Shown here: positions 6,578 through 14,102 of the stretch, in pieces
Layout: each line of letters starts with the position of its first letter
How positions within the stretch are numbered: the stretch's first letter is position 1
NCBI GenBank assembly: GCA_913056285.1
Contig: CAJXNE010000031.1
Location: 1 to 15,197, forward strand
DNA length: 15,197 nt
Direction of reading: 5' to 3'
From: an uncultured Zetaproteobacteria bacterium
GTDB taxonomy: Bacteria > Pseudomonadota > Zetaproteobacteria > Mariprofundales > Mariprofundaceae
Notes under the pieces: model-generated
What the model was told of the DNA's origin: nothing
Seen by the model: only the letters and a program-made list of their open reading frames with translations
Databases searched by the model: none
Position numbers and translations under genes: made by a program

Positions 6578-8464
6578 ATGCTTTATTTTGATTCGATTTC
6601 TCTCAGGCGTGGTCATAAACTGTTATTCCGCGATGCCAGCATGACAGTTCAGAGCGGCCATAAAGTCGGCATCACCGGCGCCAATGGCTGTGGCAAAACA
6701 TCGCTGTTTGCGCTGGTGCAGGGCAAGATCGAGGAAGATGCCGGCAGCTTCCGAATCGAAAAAAACAACACCATTGCTCATGTCGAACAGGAAACGCCTG
6801 CTCTGCCCACTCCGGCGATTGAATATACCATGCAGGGCGATGCCGAACTCACTCGCTTACAGCAGCAGCTTGAACAGGCCGAGCATGCGGACGATGGAAT
6901 CCGGGCAGCCGAACTACATGAACGCCTCGCCGCCATCGACGGATATTCCGCCCATGCCCGCGCCGCTCGTTTGTTGCACGGGCTTGGCTTTGCTGTCGGT
7001 TCTGAAACCAGGCCGGTCGCCAGTTTTTCGGGCGGCTGGAGAATGCGATTAAATCTGGCTCACGCGCTGATGTGCCGTTCCGATTTATTATTGCTCGATG
7101 AGCCGACTAATCACCTGGATCTGGAAGCCGTTGTGTGGCTGGAAAAATGGATACAGAACTATCGCGGCGCACTGCTGCTGATCTCACACGACCGCGATTT
7201 CCTCGACCACTGCGTCAATAGAATTGCTCATATTGAACATGAACAAATAAATCTATATACTGGTAATTACAGTGATTTTGAACGGCTACGTGCTGAGAAA
7301 CTGGCGCTGCAACAGGCGTCATTTGAAAAACAGCAAAAGCAGGTTGCCCACATGACCAGCTTTATCAATCGCTTTAAGGCCAAGGCCACCAAAGCATCCC
7401 AGGCACAGAGCCGCATCAAGGCGCTGGAGCGCATGCAGATGATTGCGCCGGCGCATGTCGATTCCCCCTTCTCGTTCAACTTTAAGCACCCCGGTCTGAT
7501 TCCGAATCCGTTACTTAGGCTCAACAAAGCCGCCGCCGGTTATGGCGATACTACCATCCTGCACGATCTCTCCTTCTCCCTGCTACCGGGTGAACGCATC
7601 GGTCTGCTCGGCCCCAACGGCGAAGGCAAATCGACGCTGATTAAACTGATGGCTGGCGCGTTGCTACCTCAAACCGGCAACCGGGATGAAGCCAAAGAGC
7701 TCGCCATAGGTTATTTCGCCCAGCATCAACTGGAACAATTACACGGAGAATTATCGCCGCTTCAACACCTCATGATGCTGAATGAAAACCTGTCCGAGAA
7801 AGAGGCACGCCAGTTCCTCGGCGGCTTTGACTTTAGAGGCGATATGGCATTGGCGCCTGTCGCACCGTTTTCAGGTGGCGAAAAAGCCCGGTTGGTGTTG
7901 GCCATGATCGTCTACCAGCAACCAAATCTGCTGTTGCTCGATGAACCGACCAATCATCTCGATATGGAAATGCGCCATGCCCTGAGTCTGGCCTTGCAGA
8001 GTTTTGAAGGCGCGATGGTGCTGGTATCGCATGACCGTCATCTGCTCAGAACCGTTTGCGATTCACTGATGCTGGTCTCTGCTGGATCTGTCGCTCCGTT
8101 CAAGGGTGATCTGGATGAATATGCCGCCTGGCTGCTACAACAGCGCAGCGCAGGCGATGAAAAGAAAACGAATACTGACCGCCCATCAGGCAAAGAAATC
8201 CGTCGTCAGAAAAGCGAACAACGCAAGGCGCTGCAACCCTTGCGCAACAAAGTGAAAAAACTGGAGAAAGAGCTGGAATCCCTACATGCCAAAAAAACCA
8301 TGCTGGATACCCAACTGGCAGATCCCTCTCTCTATGCAAACCCATCCTCCGACAACATAAAATCACTGAGCATAGACCAGCGCCAAACCGAACAGGCATT
8401 ACAACAATGCGAAGAAGCATGGCTTACAGCCAGCGAGGAACTGGAAGATGCCGGATCAATCTGA
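6578..8464 (+). CDS. yheS: YheS-type ABC-F ribosome-associated ATPase
   Basis: 628 residues, two ABC domains and no membrane segments, as in ABC-F proteins that bind the ribosomal E site and act on translation. First domain: Walker A GANGCGKT (34-41), signature SGGWR (151-155), Walker B/D-loop LLLLDEPTNHLD (170-181), switch His in LLISHDRDF. The inter-domain linker (about 235-290) contains FKAKATKASQAQSRIKALERM, the P-site tRNA interaction region. Second domain: Walker A GPNGEGKS (345-352), signature SGGEK (432-436), LLLLDEPTNHLD (451-462), VSHDRHLL. A charged coiled-coil C-terminal tail (about 545-625) matches the YheS layout. Sequence flow throughout is that of E. coli YheS. The Shine-Dalgarno before ATG 6578 is weak (AGG, 12 nt). 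Its last 17 nt overlap the next gene. Confidence 0.95.
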   Translation: MLYFDSISLRRGHKLLFRDASMTVQSGHKVGITGANGCGKTSLFALVQGKIEEDAGSFRIEKNNTIAHVEQETPALPTPAIEYTMQGDAELTRLQQQLEQAEHADDGIRAAELHERLAAIDGYSAHARAARLLHGLGFAVGSETRPVASFSGGWRMRLNLAHALMCRSDLLLLDEPTNHLDLEAVVWLEKWIQNYRGALLLISHDRDFLDHCVNRIAHIEHEQINLYTGNYSDFERLRAEKLALQQASFEKQQKQVAHMTSFINRFKAKATKASQAQSRIKALERMQMIAPAHVDSPFSFNFKHPGLIPNPLLRLNKAAAGYGDTTILHDLSFSLLPGERIGLLGPNGEGKSTLIKLMAGALLPQTGNRDEAKELAIGYFAQHQLEQLHGELSPLQHLMMLNENLSEKEARQFLGGFDFRGDMALAPVAPFSGGEKARLVLAMIVYQQPNLLLLDEPTNHLDMEMRHALSLALQSFEGAMVLVSHDRHLLRTVCDSLMLVSAGSVAPFKGDLDEYAAWLLQQRSAGDEKKTNTDRPSGKEIRRQKSEQRKALQPLRNKVKKLEKELESLHAKKTMLDTQLADPSLYANPSSDNIKSLSIDQRQTEQALQQCEEAWLTASEELEDAGSI

Positions 8465-8798
8465 ACAGCCCGAACAGATAGTTGAACAAACAGTCGAACA
8501 AATAGTCGAACAAATGGTTGAACAAACAGTTGACCATACAGTCGAACAATCCCCTGCATGGTTTATTTATCTGGTTCGCTGCCATAACGGGAACCTTTAC
8601 ACCGGCATCAGCACAGATGTAGCGCGCCGTTTTTCCGAGCATCAAGCCGGCAAAGGCGCCAAATACCTGCGCGGCAAAGGGCCCCTTCAGCTGGTTTATC
8701 AGCGCAAAATCGGATCACGCTCCAAAGCGCTGAAAGCTGAAATCATGGTAAAAAAGATGTCCAGACAAGCCAAGGAGAAGATGATTCGGGAAATCTGA
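8448..8798 (+). CDS. YhbQ-like GIY-YIG domain protein with repeat-encoded N-terminal extension
   Basis: 116 residues. From residue 38 it is a UPF0213/YhbQ-type GIY-YIG protein: WFIYLVRC (38-45) and YTGIS (51-55) are the GIY and YIG strands, followed by VARRFSEHQAGKGAKYLRGKGPLQLVY with the conserved Arg and His, and the Glu of KALKAEIMVKK. These small single-domain members are presumed DNA-acting nucleases of poorly defined role. E. coli YhbQ begins almost directly at the core. Here residues 9-34 are an extra Gln/Glu/Val repeat encoded by a 12-bp tandem repeat. The start at 8448 has GAGGAA 7 nt upstream (8435-8440) inside the end of the ABC-F gene, with which it overlaps by 17 nt, so both are probably cotranscribed. 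Met 23 (8514) is an alternative start that would drop most of the repeat. Confidence 0.9.
   Translation: MPDQSEQPEQIVEQTVEQIVEQMVEQTVDHTVEQSPAWFIYLVRCHNGNLYTGISTDVARRFSEHQAGKGAKYLRGKGPLQLVYQRKIGSRSKALKAEIMVKKMSRQAKEKMIREI
8472..8549 (+). repeat. 12-bp tandem repeat, about 6.5 copies, in the GIY-YIG gene
   Basis: Units of the form GAACAAAYAGTY run at 8472, 8484, 8496, 8508, 8520 and 8532 (the last one degenerate, GACCATACAGTC), with a half unit to 8549. Each unit encodes EQ(I/T/M)V. The period is a multiple of three, so copy-number change would lengthen or shorten the protein without shifting frame. Confidence 0.92.
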
Positions 8799-8948
8799 GA
8801 TCGTTCGCATTCCCCAGGAATCGAGTGCGGCATACGCTGCATATCAATGTCGGATCCCGGGGTATTCGGCGCTGCGTGATTTCCCTTGCCTTCCCCGTTA
8901 GTCTTTGCCCCGCACGCAACGACAGTTTTAAAAAAGGGTTTTACGTTT

Positions 8949-9467
8949 ATGCATATTGAATTCACTTTCGCACCATGGGGTATGACTTTTGCCGCCCTGA
9001 TGTATGTTATCGGCAATGGCATCTGGACCAATCATCTGGTGCGTCACAAACCTTGGCTGGGCTGGCCTATCTGGAGCGCTTCGGCCCTGATCCTTATTAT
9101 CATCGCCGCCGCTATTGAAATACGTCTGTCTGGCGAATCGACCGGGATCTGGTCGAGACTGACAGAAGTCAATGGCGAAAATCACTGGATTGTTGTCATG
9201 TTATACATGCTGCTTTCCGTGCCGGGCGCTGCCGGGGTACTGTTTCACCAGAGCGTAAACTGGACACGGCTGGGCGTGCTGTCCATCGCATTGATCGTAT
9301 TTATTCCGCTCGGCATGCAACTGAATGATCCGAATGATTCACGTCTGTTTCTGAGTCTGGGCATTACGTTTGCTACCTGTGGTTTAAGCTGGCTGTGGTC
9401 GGTATTGCTCGATTGCGAGCCGGTTCACCAGCGTAAAACCGTGCCCGTCGCCGAGGCCGATCAATGA
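8949..9467 (+). CDS. Five-helix inner-membrane protein, unknown function
   Basis: 172 residues from ATG 8949, with AAGGG 10 nt upstream. The frame is open further up to a TTG at 8886, but that stretch reads as low-quality coding sequence and lacks a Shine-Dalgarno, so the ATG is preferred. Five hydrophobic segments are visible: about 8-26, 38-58, 79-98, 107-124 and 132-153. The loop after segment 2 (RLSGESTGIWSRLTEVNGEN) is polar, and the last residues (CEPVHQRKTVPVAEADQ) form a short soluble tail. I see no catalytic or transport motif and do not recognise the family. It ends at the stop/start junction leading into argB, so it probably shares a transcript with argB. The 150 bases before it (8799-8948) hold no gene I can support. 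Confidence 0.75.
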   Translation: MHIEFTFAPWGMTFAALMYVIGNGIWTNHLVRHKPWLGWPIWSASALILIIIAAAIEIRLSGESTGIWSRLTEVNGENHWIVVMLYMLLSVPGAAGVLFHQSVNWTRLGVLSIALIVFIPLGMQLNDPNDSRLFLSLGITFATCGLSWLWSVLLDCEPVHQRKTVPVAEADQ

Positions 9468-9490
9468 AATCCGAAGCGGATCAATGAAAC
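9451..9490 (+). repeat. 20-bp tandem duplication across the argB stop/start junction
   Basis: Bases 9451-9470 and 9471-9490 match at 17 of 20 positions. Both contain GATCAATGAAA, so the ATGA stop/start overlap is present twice. The first ATG (9464) opens a 7-codon reading frame, MKSEADQ, whose TGA (9485-9487) overlaps the argB ATG (9484-9486). MKSEADQ echoes the VAEADQ end of the upstream protein, as expected from duplication. Confidence 0.8.
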
Positions 9491-10371
9491 ACTCGGTCGC
9501 CAGAGCCGGGACGCTGGTGGAGGCGCTGCCTTATTTGCAGCGTTTCGCCGATCAAACCATCGTCATCAAATATGGCGGCAACGCTATGGTGGAAGAGGAA
9601 CTGAAATCCAGTTTTGCCACCGATATCACACTGCTTAAACAAGTTGGCATCAATCCGGTCGTCGTGCATGGCGGCGGCCCTCAGATTGGTAAACACCTGG
9701 CCAAAATCGGCAAGGAAGCAAAATTCATTGACGGCATGCGGGTGACCGACAGCGAGACAATGGATGTTGTTGAAATGGTGCTAGCAGGGCTGGTCAACAA
9801 GGAAATCGTCGGCAATATCAACAAGGCCGGCGGCAAGGCAGTTGGACTCTCGGGCAAAGACGGCGGCCTGATTTGCGCCCTGAAAATGCAGATTGAAAAG
9901 AGTTCACCGGAACTGAATGTGCCTGAAATTATTGATCTCGGCCATGTCGGCAAAGTGCATGCGATCAATACGGAAATCCTCAATGTACTGGAAGATGATC
10001 GGTTTGTACCGGTCATTGCACCGGTCGGCTATGACAAGGCTGAAGGCTTAAGTTATAATATCAATGCTGATCTGGTCGCAGGTGCCATTGCTGCCGCGCT
10101 CGGTGCGGCCAAGCTTATTTTATTGACCGATGTTGCCGGCGTTCTGGATGCAGACAAACAGCTCTGTTCGCAATTAAGCGTGGCTGAAACAAGGGCTATG
10201 ATTGCGGACGGCAGTATTGCCGGTGGCATGATTCCAAAAACGACCTGTTGTATGGATGCCGTTGCATCCGGCGTCGGGCAGGCGCATATCATTGATGGCC
10301 GCGTGCCGCATGCGCTGCTGCTGGAAATCTTCACCGATGAAGGCGTCGGCACTGTTTTCAGTCAAGACTAA
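9484..10371 (+). CDS. argB: Acetylglutamate kinase
   Basis: 295 residues, normal length. It phosphorylates N-acetyl-L-glutamate with ATP, the second step of arginine biosynthesis, in the cytoplasm. Amino-acid-kinase fold motifs are present: VIKYGGNAM (27-35), VVVHGGGPQIGK (59-70), DGMRVTD (83-89), SGKDGGL (123-129), YNINADLVAGAIAAALGA (191-208), LLTDVAGVLD (213-222) and GGMIPK (247-252). An N-terminal helix (about 1-22, ending LPYLQRF) and the C-terminal stretch EIFTDEGVGT are features of hexameric, arginine-inhibited acetylglutamate kinases, so feedback control by arginine is likely (inference). There is no good Shine-Dalgarno. The start overlaps the stop of a 7-codon frame created by a 20-bp tandem duplication, suggesting initiation by coupling from upstream. 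ATG 9464 is not an alternative start. Confidence 0.97.
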   Translation: MKHSVARAGTLVEALPYLQRFADQTIVIKYGGNAMVEEELKSSFATDITLLKQVGINPVVVHGGGPQIGKHLAKIGKEAKFIDGMRVTDSETMDVVEMVLAGLVNKEIVGNINKAGGKAVGLSGKDGGLICALKMQIEKSSPELNVPEIIDLGHVGKVHAINTEILNVLEDDRFVPVIAPVGYDKAEGLSYNINADLVAGAIAAALGAAKLILLTDVAGVLDADKQLCSQLSVAETRAMIADGSIAGGMIPKTTCCMDAVASGVGQAHIIDGRVPHALLLEIFTDEGVGTVFSQD

Positions 10372-10450
10372 ACAGGTGAAATTTAGCATTGATGCGTATA
10401 TGCTGCGCCCCCTTTTCAGATCAAACCAACAATGTACAGGAGAATAAGAC

Positions 10451-11467
10451 ATGGCTTTAAACGTCTATTATGATAAAGATGCAGATATTTCCATTATCCA
10501 AAACACCAAAGTTGCCATCCTCGGTTACGGATCTCAGGGCCATGCCCACGCCAACAACCTGAAAGATTCAGGCGTTGATGTCACAGTCGGCTTACGTGCC
10601 GGTTCCACATCCATTGCCAAAGCCGAAGCCTGTGGGCTGAAAGTAGCCAGCGTTGCCGAAGCGACTGCCTGGGCTGATCTGGTGATGGTGTTGACGCCGG
10701 ACGAATTCCAGTCGGCTCTGTATAAAGATGAATTGCTGCCAAACCTGAAACAAGGCGCAACACTGGCTTTCGCGCATGGTTTTGCGATTCACTACAACCA
10801 GATCACCCCGCGTTCCGATCTGGATGTTATCATGATCGCGCCGAAAGCGCCGGGTCATACAGTGCGTTCCGAATTTCAGCGCGGTGGCGGTATTCCGGAT
10901 TTGATTGCCATGGCACAGGATGCCAGCGGTCATGCGAAGGAAGTTGCGCTATCCTACGCTTCCGCCATCGGTGGTGGTCGCTCCGGTGTGATTGAAACCA
11001 CATTCAAGGATGAAACCGAAACAGATTTATTCGGCGAACAAGCCGTGCTTTGCGGTGGCGCCGTCGAATTGGTGAAAGCTGGTTTTGAAACTCTGGTCGA
11101 AGCTGGTTATGCCCCGGAAATGGCCTACTTTGAATGTTTCCACGAATTAAAATTGATTGTGGATTTGATGTACGAAGGTGGCATCGCCAATATGAATTAT
11201 TCGATCTCCAACAATGCGGAATATGGCGAATATGTTACCGGCCCGCGCGTGATTAACGAAGAATCCCGCAAGGCCATGAAAGAAGCGCTGCACAACATCC
11301 AGACCGGTGAATATGCCAAGCAGTTCATTGTAGAAGGTGCAACCAACTATCCGTCCATGACCGCATATCGTCGCCTCAATGCCGCTCATCCAATTGAGCA
11401 GACCGGCGCCAAACTGCGCGGCATGATGCCATGGATTAAAAAGATTGTGGATAAATCCAAGAACTGA
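10451..11467 (+). CDS. ilvC: Ketol-acid reductoisomerase (class I)
   Basis: 338 residues, the length of short class I enzymes. It isomerises and reduces acetolactate or acetohydroxybutyrate with NADPH in valine, leucine and isoleucine biosynthesis. The Rossmann glycine loop is GYGSQGHAHA (25-34), and the cofactor-specificity loop is GLRAGSTS (47-54). PKAPGHTVRSEF (131-142) contributes to the active site. The C-terminal knotted helical domain has the magnesium ligands in TDLFGEQAVLCGG (D192, E196) and FECFHELKLIVD (E228, E232). AGGAG at 10438-10442 lies 8 nt before the ATG. It sits 79 bp after argB, same strand, and is followed directly by a strong terminator, so it ends the transcript. I saw no leader peptide or attenuator in the 79-bp gap. 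Confidence 0.98.
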   Translation: MALNVYYDKDADISIIQNTKVAILGYGSQGHAHANNLKDSGVDVTVGLRAGSTSIAKAEACGLKVASVAEATAWADLVMVLTPDEFQSALYKDELLPNLKQGATLAFAHGFAIHYNQITPRSDLDVIMIAPKAPGHTVRSEFQRGGGIPDLIAMAQDASGHAKEVALSYASAIGGGRSGVIETTFKDETETDLFGEQAVLCGGAVELVKAGFETLVEAGYAPEMAYFECFHELKLIVDLMYEGGIANMNYSISNNAEYGEYVTGPRVINEESRKAMKEALHNIQTGEYAKQFIVEGATNYPSMTAYRRLNAAHPIEQTGAKLRGMMPWIKKIVDKSKN

Positions 11468-11484
11468 TCAAGCGCATTGTTAAT

Positions 11485-11517
11485 AAAGGAGGCTCCGGAA
11501 ACGGAGCCTCCTTTTTT
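11485..11517 (+). terminator. Intrinsic terminator after ilvC
   Basis: A perfect 13-bp stem, AAAGGAGGCTCCG (11485-11497) with its complement (11502-11514), closed by a GAAA tetraloop and continuing into a run of six T (11512-11517). It begins 17 nt after the ilvC stop. This is a textbook Rho-independent terminator and should separate ilvC from the HPP-CBS gene. Confidence 0.96.
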
Positions 11518-11556
11518 ATGATCTCCGTGACTTCTGACCACACTTTACTCTGATCC

Positions 11557-12705
11557 ATGTATCATAAAGAATCACCTGCCATGCACCTTATCACAATCAT
11601 TCGCAACGTGTTGGCCCAGCGCCAGTCGCAACATGAAATCCTCATCTCCTCGCTCGGCGCGGTTGTCGGCATCACTCTGGTAGCATGGGTTAGCTACCAC
11701 ATTGTCGGCAGCGACGGCCTGCCATATATCGTGGCGTCCATGGGCGCTGCCGCAGTGTTGCTATATGCCGCCCCGCATAGTCCGTTAACCAATCCCTGGG
11801 CATTTGTTGGCGGGCATCTGGTCTCTGCCACCGTGGGTGTTACCTGCGCACAATGGGTGCCCGACCCGTTTCTGGCCAGCGGCCTGGCGGTGGGACTGGC
11901 GATTTTCGCCATGCATCAACTCAATTGCCTGCATCCGCCCGGCGGCGCGGCAGCGCTGGTGGCAGTGATTGGCGGCGAACAGATTCATACACTGGGCTAT
12001 TTCTATGTGCTGGAGCCTGTCGGGCTGAATGTCATCATTATGGGCTCTGCCGTCTGGTTCACGCGATTGCTTATCGCACAACGGCGACAGACCGAGACAT
12101 TTATCCCCTGTCATGATGAAGAGCATGAGATCCCCGACAACACACCGTTCTCCGATGCTGACCTGCACAGTGCGCTACAGGAAATGGATAGCTTTATTGA
12201 TGTATCCATTGCGGATTTAAAAGAGATCTATGCACACGCTACGGCATTCGCACATAAACGCAGTCTCGGTAGCATCTGTTGCTGCGATATGATGACGCGT
12301 CAGGTTGTGACAGTGAAATTTGACAACAGCCTGAAGGATGCATGGACACTGATGCAGAAGAACAAAATCAAGAGCCTCCCGGTTATCGATAAGGAGCGCC
12401 GTGTAACCGGCATCATCACCGTCAGCGATTTCAAAAAAGAAGCAGATCAATTTCCCGGTGAAACGATAGAAGAACGGCTGAAAACACTGATTAAGCCTGC
12501 GTCAGGTATCAGTTCAAATAAAGCTGAAGTGGTTGGCCAGTTGATGGTAACACCCGTCATGACATTGCCGGAAAACGCCCATGTTAGCGAAGCCGTCGCC
12601 ATATTCACCAAACACGGTATCAGCCATATTCCGATATTAAACCACAAACAGCGGCTGGCCGGCATGCTTTCACGCACAGATGTGGCGCACGCATTATCTC
12701 AGTAA
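11557..12705 (+). CDS. HPP-family membrane protein with tandem CBS domains
   Basis: 382 residues if ATG 11557 is used; ATG 11581 (MHLITI) is an equally plausible start because neither has a clear Shine-Dalgarno. Residues about 10-175 form an HPP domain with roughly five hydrophobic segments and the signature LHPPGGAAAL (125-134). Chloroplast and cyanobacterial HPP proteins have been linked to nitrite transport. Residues about 240-300 and 328-380 are two CBS motifs (DMMTRQVVTV, IKSLPVID, GIITVSDF; LMVTPVMTL, ISHIPIL, GMLSRTDV) that typically bind adenine nucleotides and gate a partner domain. Between them lies an acidic linker (EEHEIPDNTPFSDADL). Three adjacent cysteines (241-243) precede the first CBS. 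The gene follows the ilvC terminator and is convergent with nhaA. Substrate unknown. Confidence 0.9.
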   Translation: MYHKESPAMHLITIIRNVLAQRQSQHEILISSLGAVVGITLVAWVSYHIVGSDGLPYIVASMGAAAVLLYAAPHSPLTNPWAFVGGHLVSATVGVTCAQWVPDPFLASGLAVGLAIFAMHQLNCLHPPGGAAALVAVIGGEQIHTLGYFYVLEPVGLNVIIMGSAVWFTRLLIAQRRQTETFIPCHDEEHEIPDNTPFSDADLHSALQEMDSFIDVSIADLKEIYAHATAFAHKRSLGSICCCDMMTRQVVTVKFDNSLKDAWTLMQKNKIKSLPVIDKERRVTGIITVSDFKKEADQFPGETIEERLKTLIKPASGISSNKAEVVGQLMVTPVMTLPENAHVSEAVAIFTKHGISHIPILNHKQRLAGMLSRTDVAHALSQ

Positions 12706-12747
12706 AAAACAACCCTTGCTGGAACGGCTTGTTAAAACGGATCGTAC

Positions 12748-13917
12748 TCATGCAGATGGGAGTCTGCGATCAAGCCAGAGATAACCGATCAGTGCCGAGA
12801 TCAGTGATGCGATCACAATACCGAGGCGCTCATCGACAAACTTATCTGCGCCCGAATTTTCAAAGGCCAGCGAACCGATAAACAAACTCATTGTAAAGCC
12901 GATGCCACAGAGCAGCGCTGTACCATAGAGCACGCTCCAGCTCACCCCGCGCGGCAGCGTGGCAAGGCCAGCCTGCACAGCAAGCCAGGCGAACAGAAAT
13001 ACCCCCAGCTGCTTGCCGATAAAGAGACCGAATACAATTCCCAGCGTGACAGGATGGACCAGATCGGGGAGCCCCATTTGACCGAAATCGATACCGGCAT
13101 TGGCAAATGCAAAGATCGGAAGCACACAGAAGGCAACCAGCCCGTGCAGGTCTTTCTCGAGCGAACGCAGTGGTGATGGCCGCGCCCCTCTCCCGCCATC
13201 GAGCGGAATAAACATGGCCAGCAACACACCGGCCAGTGTGGCATGCACGCCCGATTTCAGAACCGCAACCCACATAACCAGCCCGATCAACAGATAGGGC
13301 AGCTTCCGGCAGATTTGGAGTCGATTCAGCAATGCCAGCAATGCGATACAGGTCGCGGCAATCATCAGGCTGATGCTGTTGAGTTCAGCGCTATAGAATA
13401 TCGCAATCACGATGATTGCACCGAGATCATCAAAGATAGCCAGCGAAACCAGAAATGTTTTCAGAGCCAGCGGCACGCGCGATCCAAGCAATGTCAACAC
13501 ACCGAGGGCAAATGCGATATCGGTGGCCGTCGGAATCGCCCAGCCCGGCATCGTCACAGGATCCCCATAATTAAAAAAGAGATAGATCAAAGCCGGCGCG
13601 ATCATGCCTCCAATCGCTCCAATCGCAGGCAGCGCGATTGCACGCAGCGTGCACAGTTCACCAATCATCACTTCCCGCTTCAACTCCAGTCCGACCAGAA
13701 AGAAGAAGATCGCCATCAAGCCATCATTGATCCACAGCAGCAACGGTTTCGCAATGACCCATTCACCAAAACCAATCCGAACAGGCAGATCGAGCAACAG
13801 TGTGTAGTAGTTGGAGAGCGGAGAGTTGGCCAGCACAAAAGCACAGATCGCAGAGAAGATCAGCACAATGCCGGCCGCTGATTCAAGCCTCAGAAATGAT
13901 CGAATTGTTTCAATCAT
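12748..13917 (-). CDS. nhaA: NhaA-type sodium/proton antiporter
   Basis: 389 residues, matching E. coli NhaA in length, with about 12 membrane helices. It exchanges internal Na+ (or Li+) for external protons in the inner membrane. The discontinuous-helix motif TATDIAFALGVL (130-141) has Asp133, and LAIFDDLGAI (159-168) has the ion-binding pair Asp163/Asp164. HATLAG carries His225, a pH-response position in E. coli, and GLFIGKQLGVF has the conserved Lys (302, equivalent to E. coli Lys300). Numbering agrees with E. coli at 133, 163, 164 and 225, so the protein should be functional. The N-terminus (MIETIRSFLRLESAAGIVL) is also typical. No strong Shine-Dalgarno is visible. It converges on the HPP-CBS gene across a 42-bp gap with no convincing terminator. 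Confidence 0.97.
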   Translation of the reverse strand: MIETIRSFLRLESAAGIVLIFSAICAFVLANSPLSNYYTLLLDLPVRIGFGEWVIAKPLLLWINDGLMAIFFFLVGLELKREVMIGELCTLRAIALPAIGAIGGMIAPALIYLFFNYGDPVTMPGWAIPTATDIAFALGVLTLLGSRVPLALKTFLVSLAIFDDLGAIIVIAIFYSAELNSISLMIAATCIALLALLNRLQICRKLPYLLIGLVMWVAVLKSGVHATLAGVLLAMFIPLDGGRGARPSPLRSLEKDLHGLVAFCVLPIFAFANAGIDFGQMGLPDLVHPVTLGIVFGLFIGKQLGVFLFAWLAVQAGLATLPRGVSWSVLYGTALLCGIGFTMSLFIGSLAFENSGADKFVDERLGIVIASLISALIGYLWLDRRLPSA

Positions 13918-13988
13918 GATGACTTCGTAAAAATGCCATGGATGGATTTTTGCGATTTCATCAATAATAACAGCGCCATCCTGATCAT

Positions 13989-14006
13989 GCGGGCATCATG
14001 CCCTGC
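13989..14006. repeat. Palindrome in the nhaA/ygiQ divergent region
   Basis: GGGCAT-C-ATGCCC (13991-14003) is a perfect 6-bp inverted repeat around one base, extendable by GC/GC with one G:T mismatch to 13989-14006. It lies in the 185-bp region between divergent nhaA and ygiQ, so it could be an operator. I see no other gene or clear promoter in this stretch and could not identify a sodium or lithium riboswitch in it. Confidence 0.35.
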
Positions 14007-14102
14007 TTCAATGAAAACGCAATGAATCCCTTACCCGAATCCGGCATTGATATTGTTCACATCCGCGCTTGGGTGCTCGCTCCCGGGTGATAGGCTTTGC
14101 CG

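Noticed and set aside
8886..8948. TTG-initiated extension of the membrane protein
   Set aside because: No Shine-Dalgarno, unusual start codon, and the ATG at 8949 has a suitably placed purine-rich site and opens directly into the first helix.
8799..8948. Gene or structured RNA in the gap before the membrane protein
   Set aside because: No open frame with a start signal and no long stem beyond short pairings such as ATTCC/GGAAT; nothing supportable.
12706..12747. Possible bidirectional terminator between the HPP-CBS gene and nhaA
   Set aside because: Only a 5-bp AACAA/TTGTT pairing with a poor interior is visible, too weak to call.
13243..13881. Long + strand reading frame (212 codons) opposite nhaA
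   Set aside because: It is antisense to a well-conserved NhaA; the Gln/Arg/His-rich translation is typical of the complement of a membrane-protein gene.
13918..14102. Sodium or lithium riboswitch upstream of nhaA
   Set aside because: Such leaders are known in front of some nhaA genes, but I could not fold or match a consensus here; only one short palindrome is evident.
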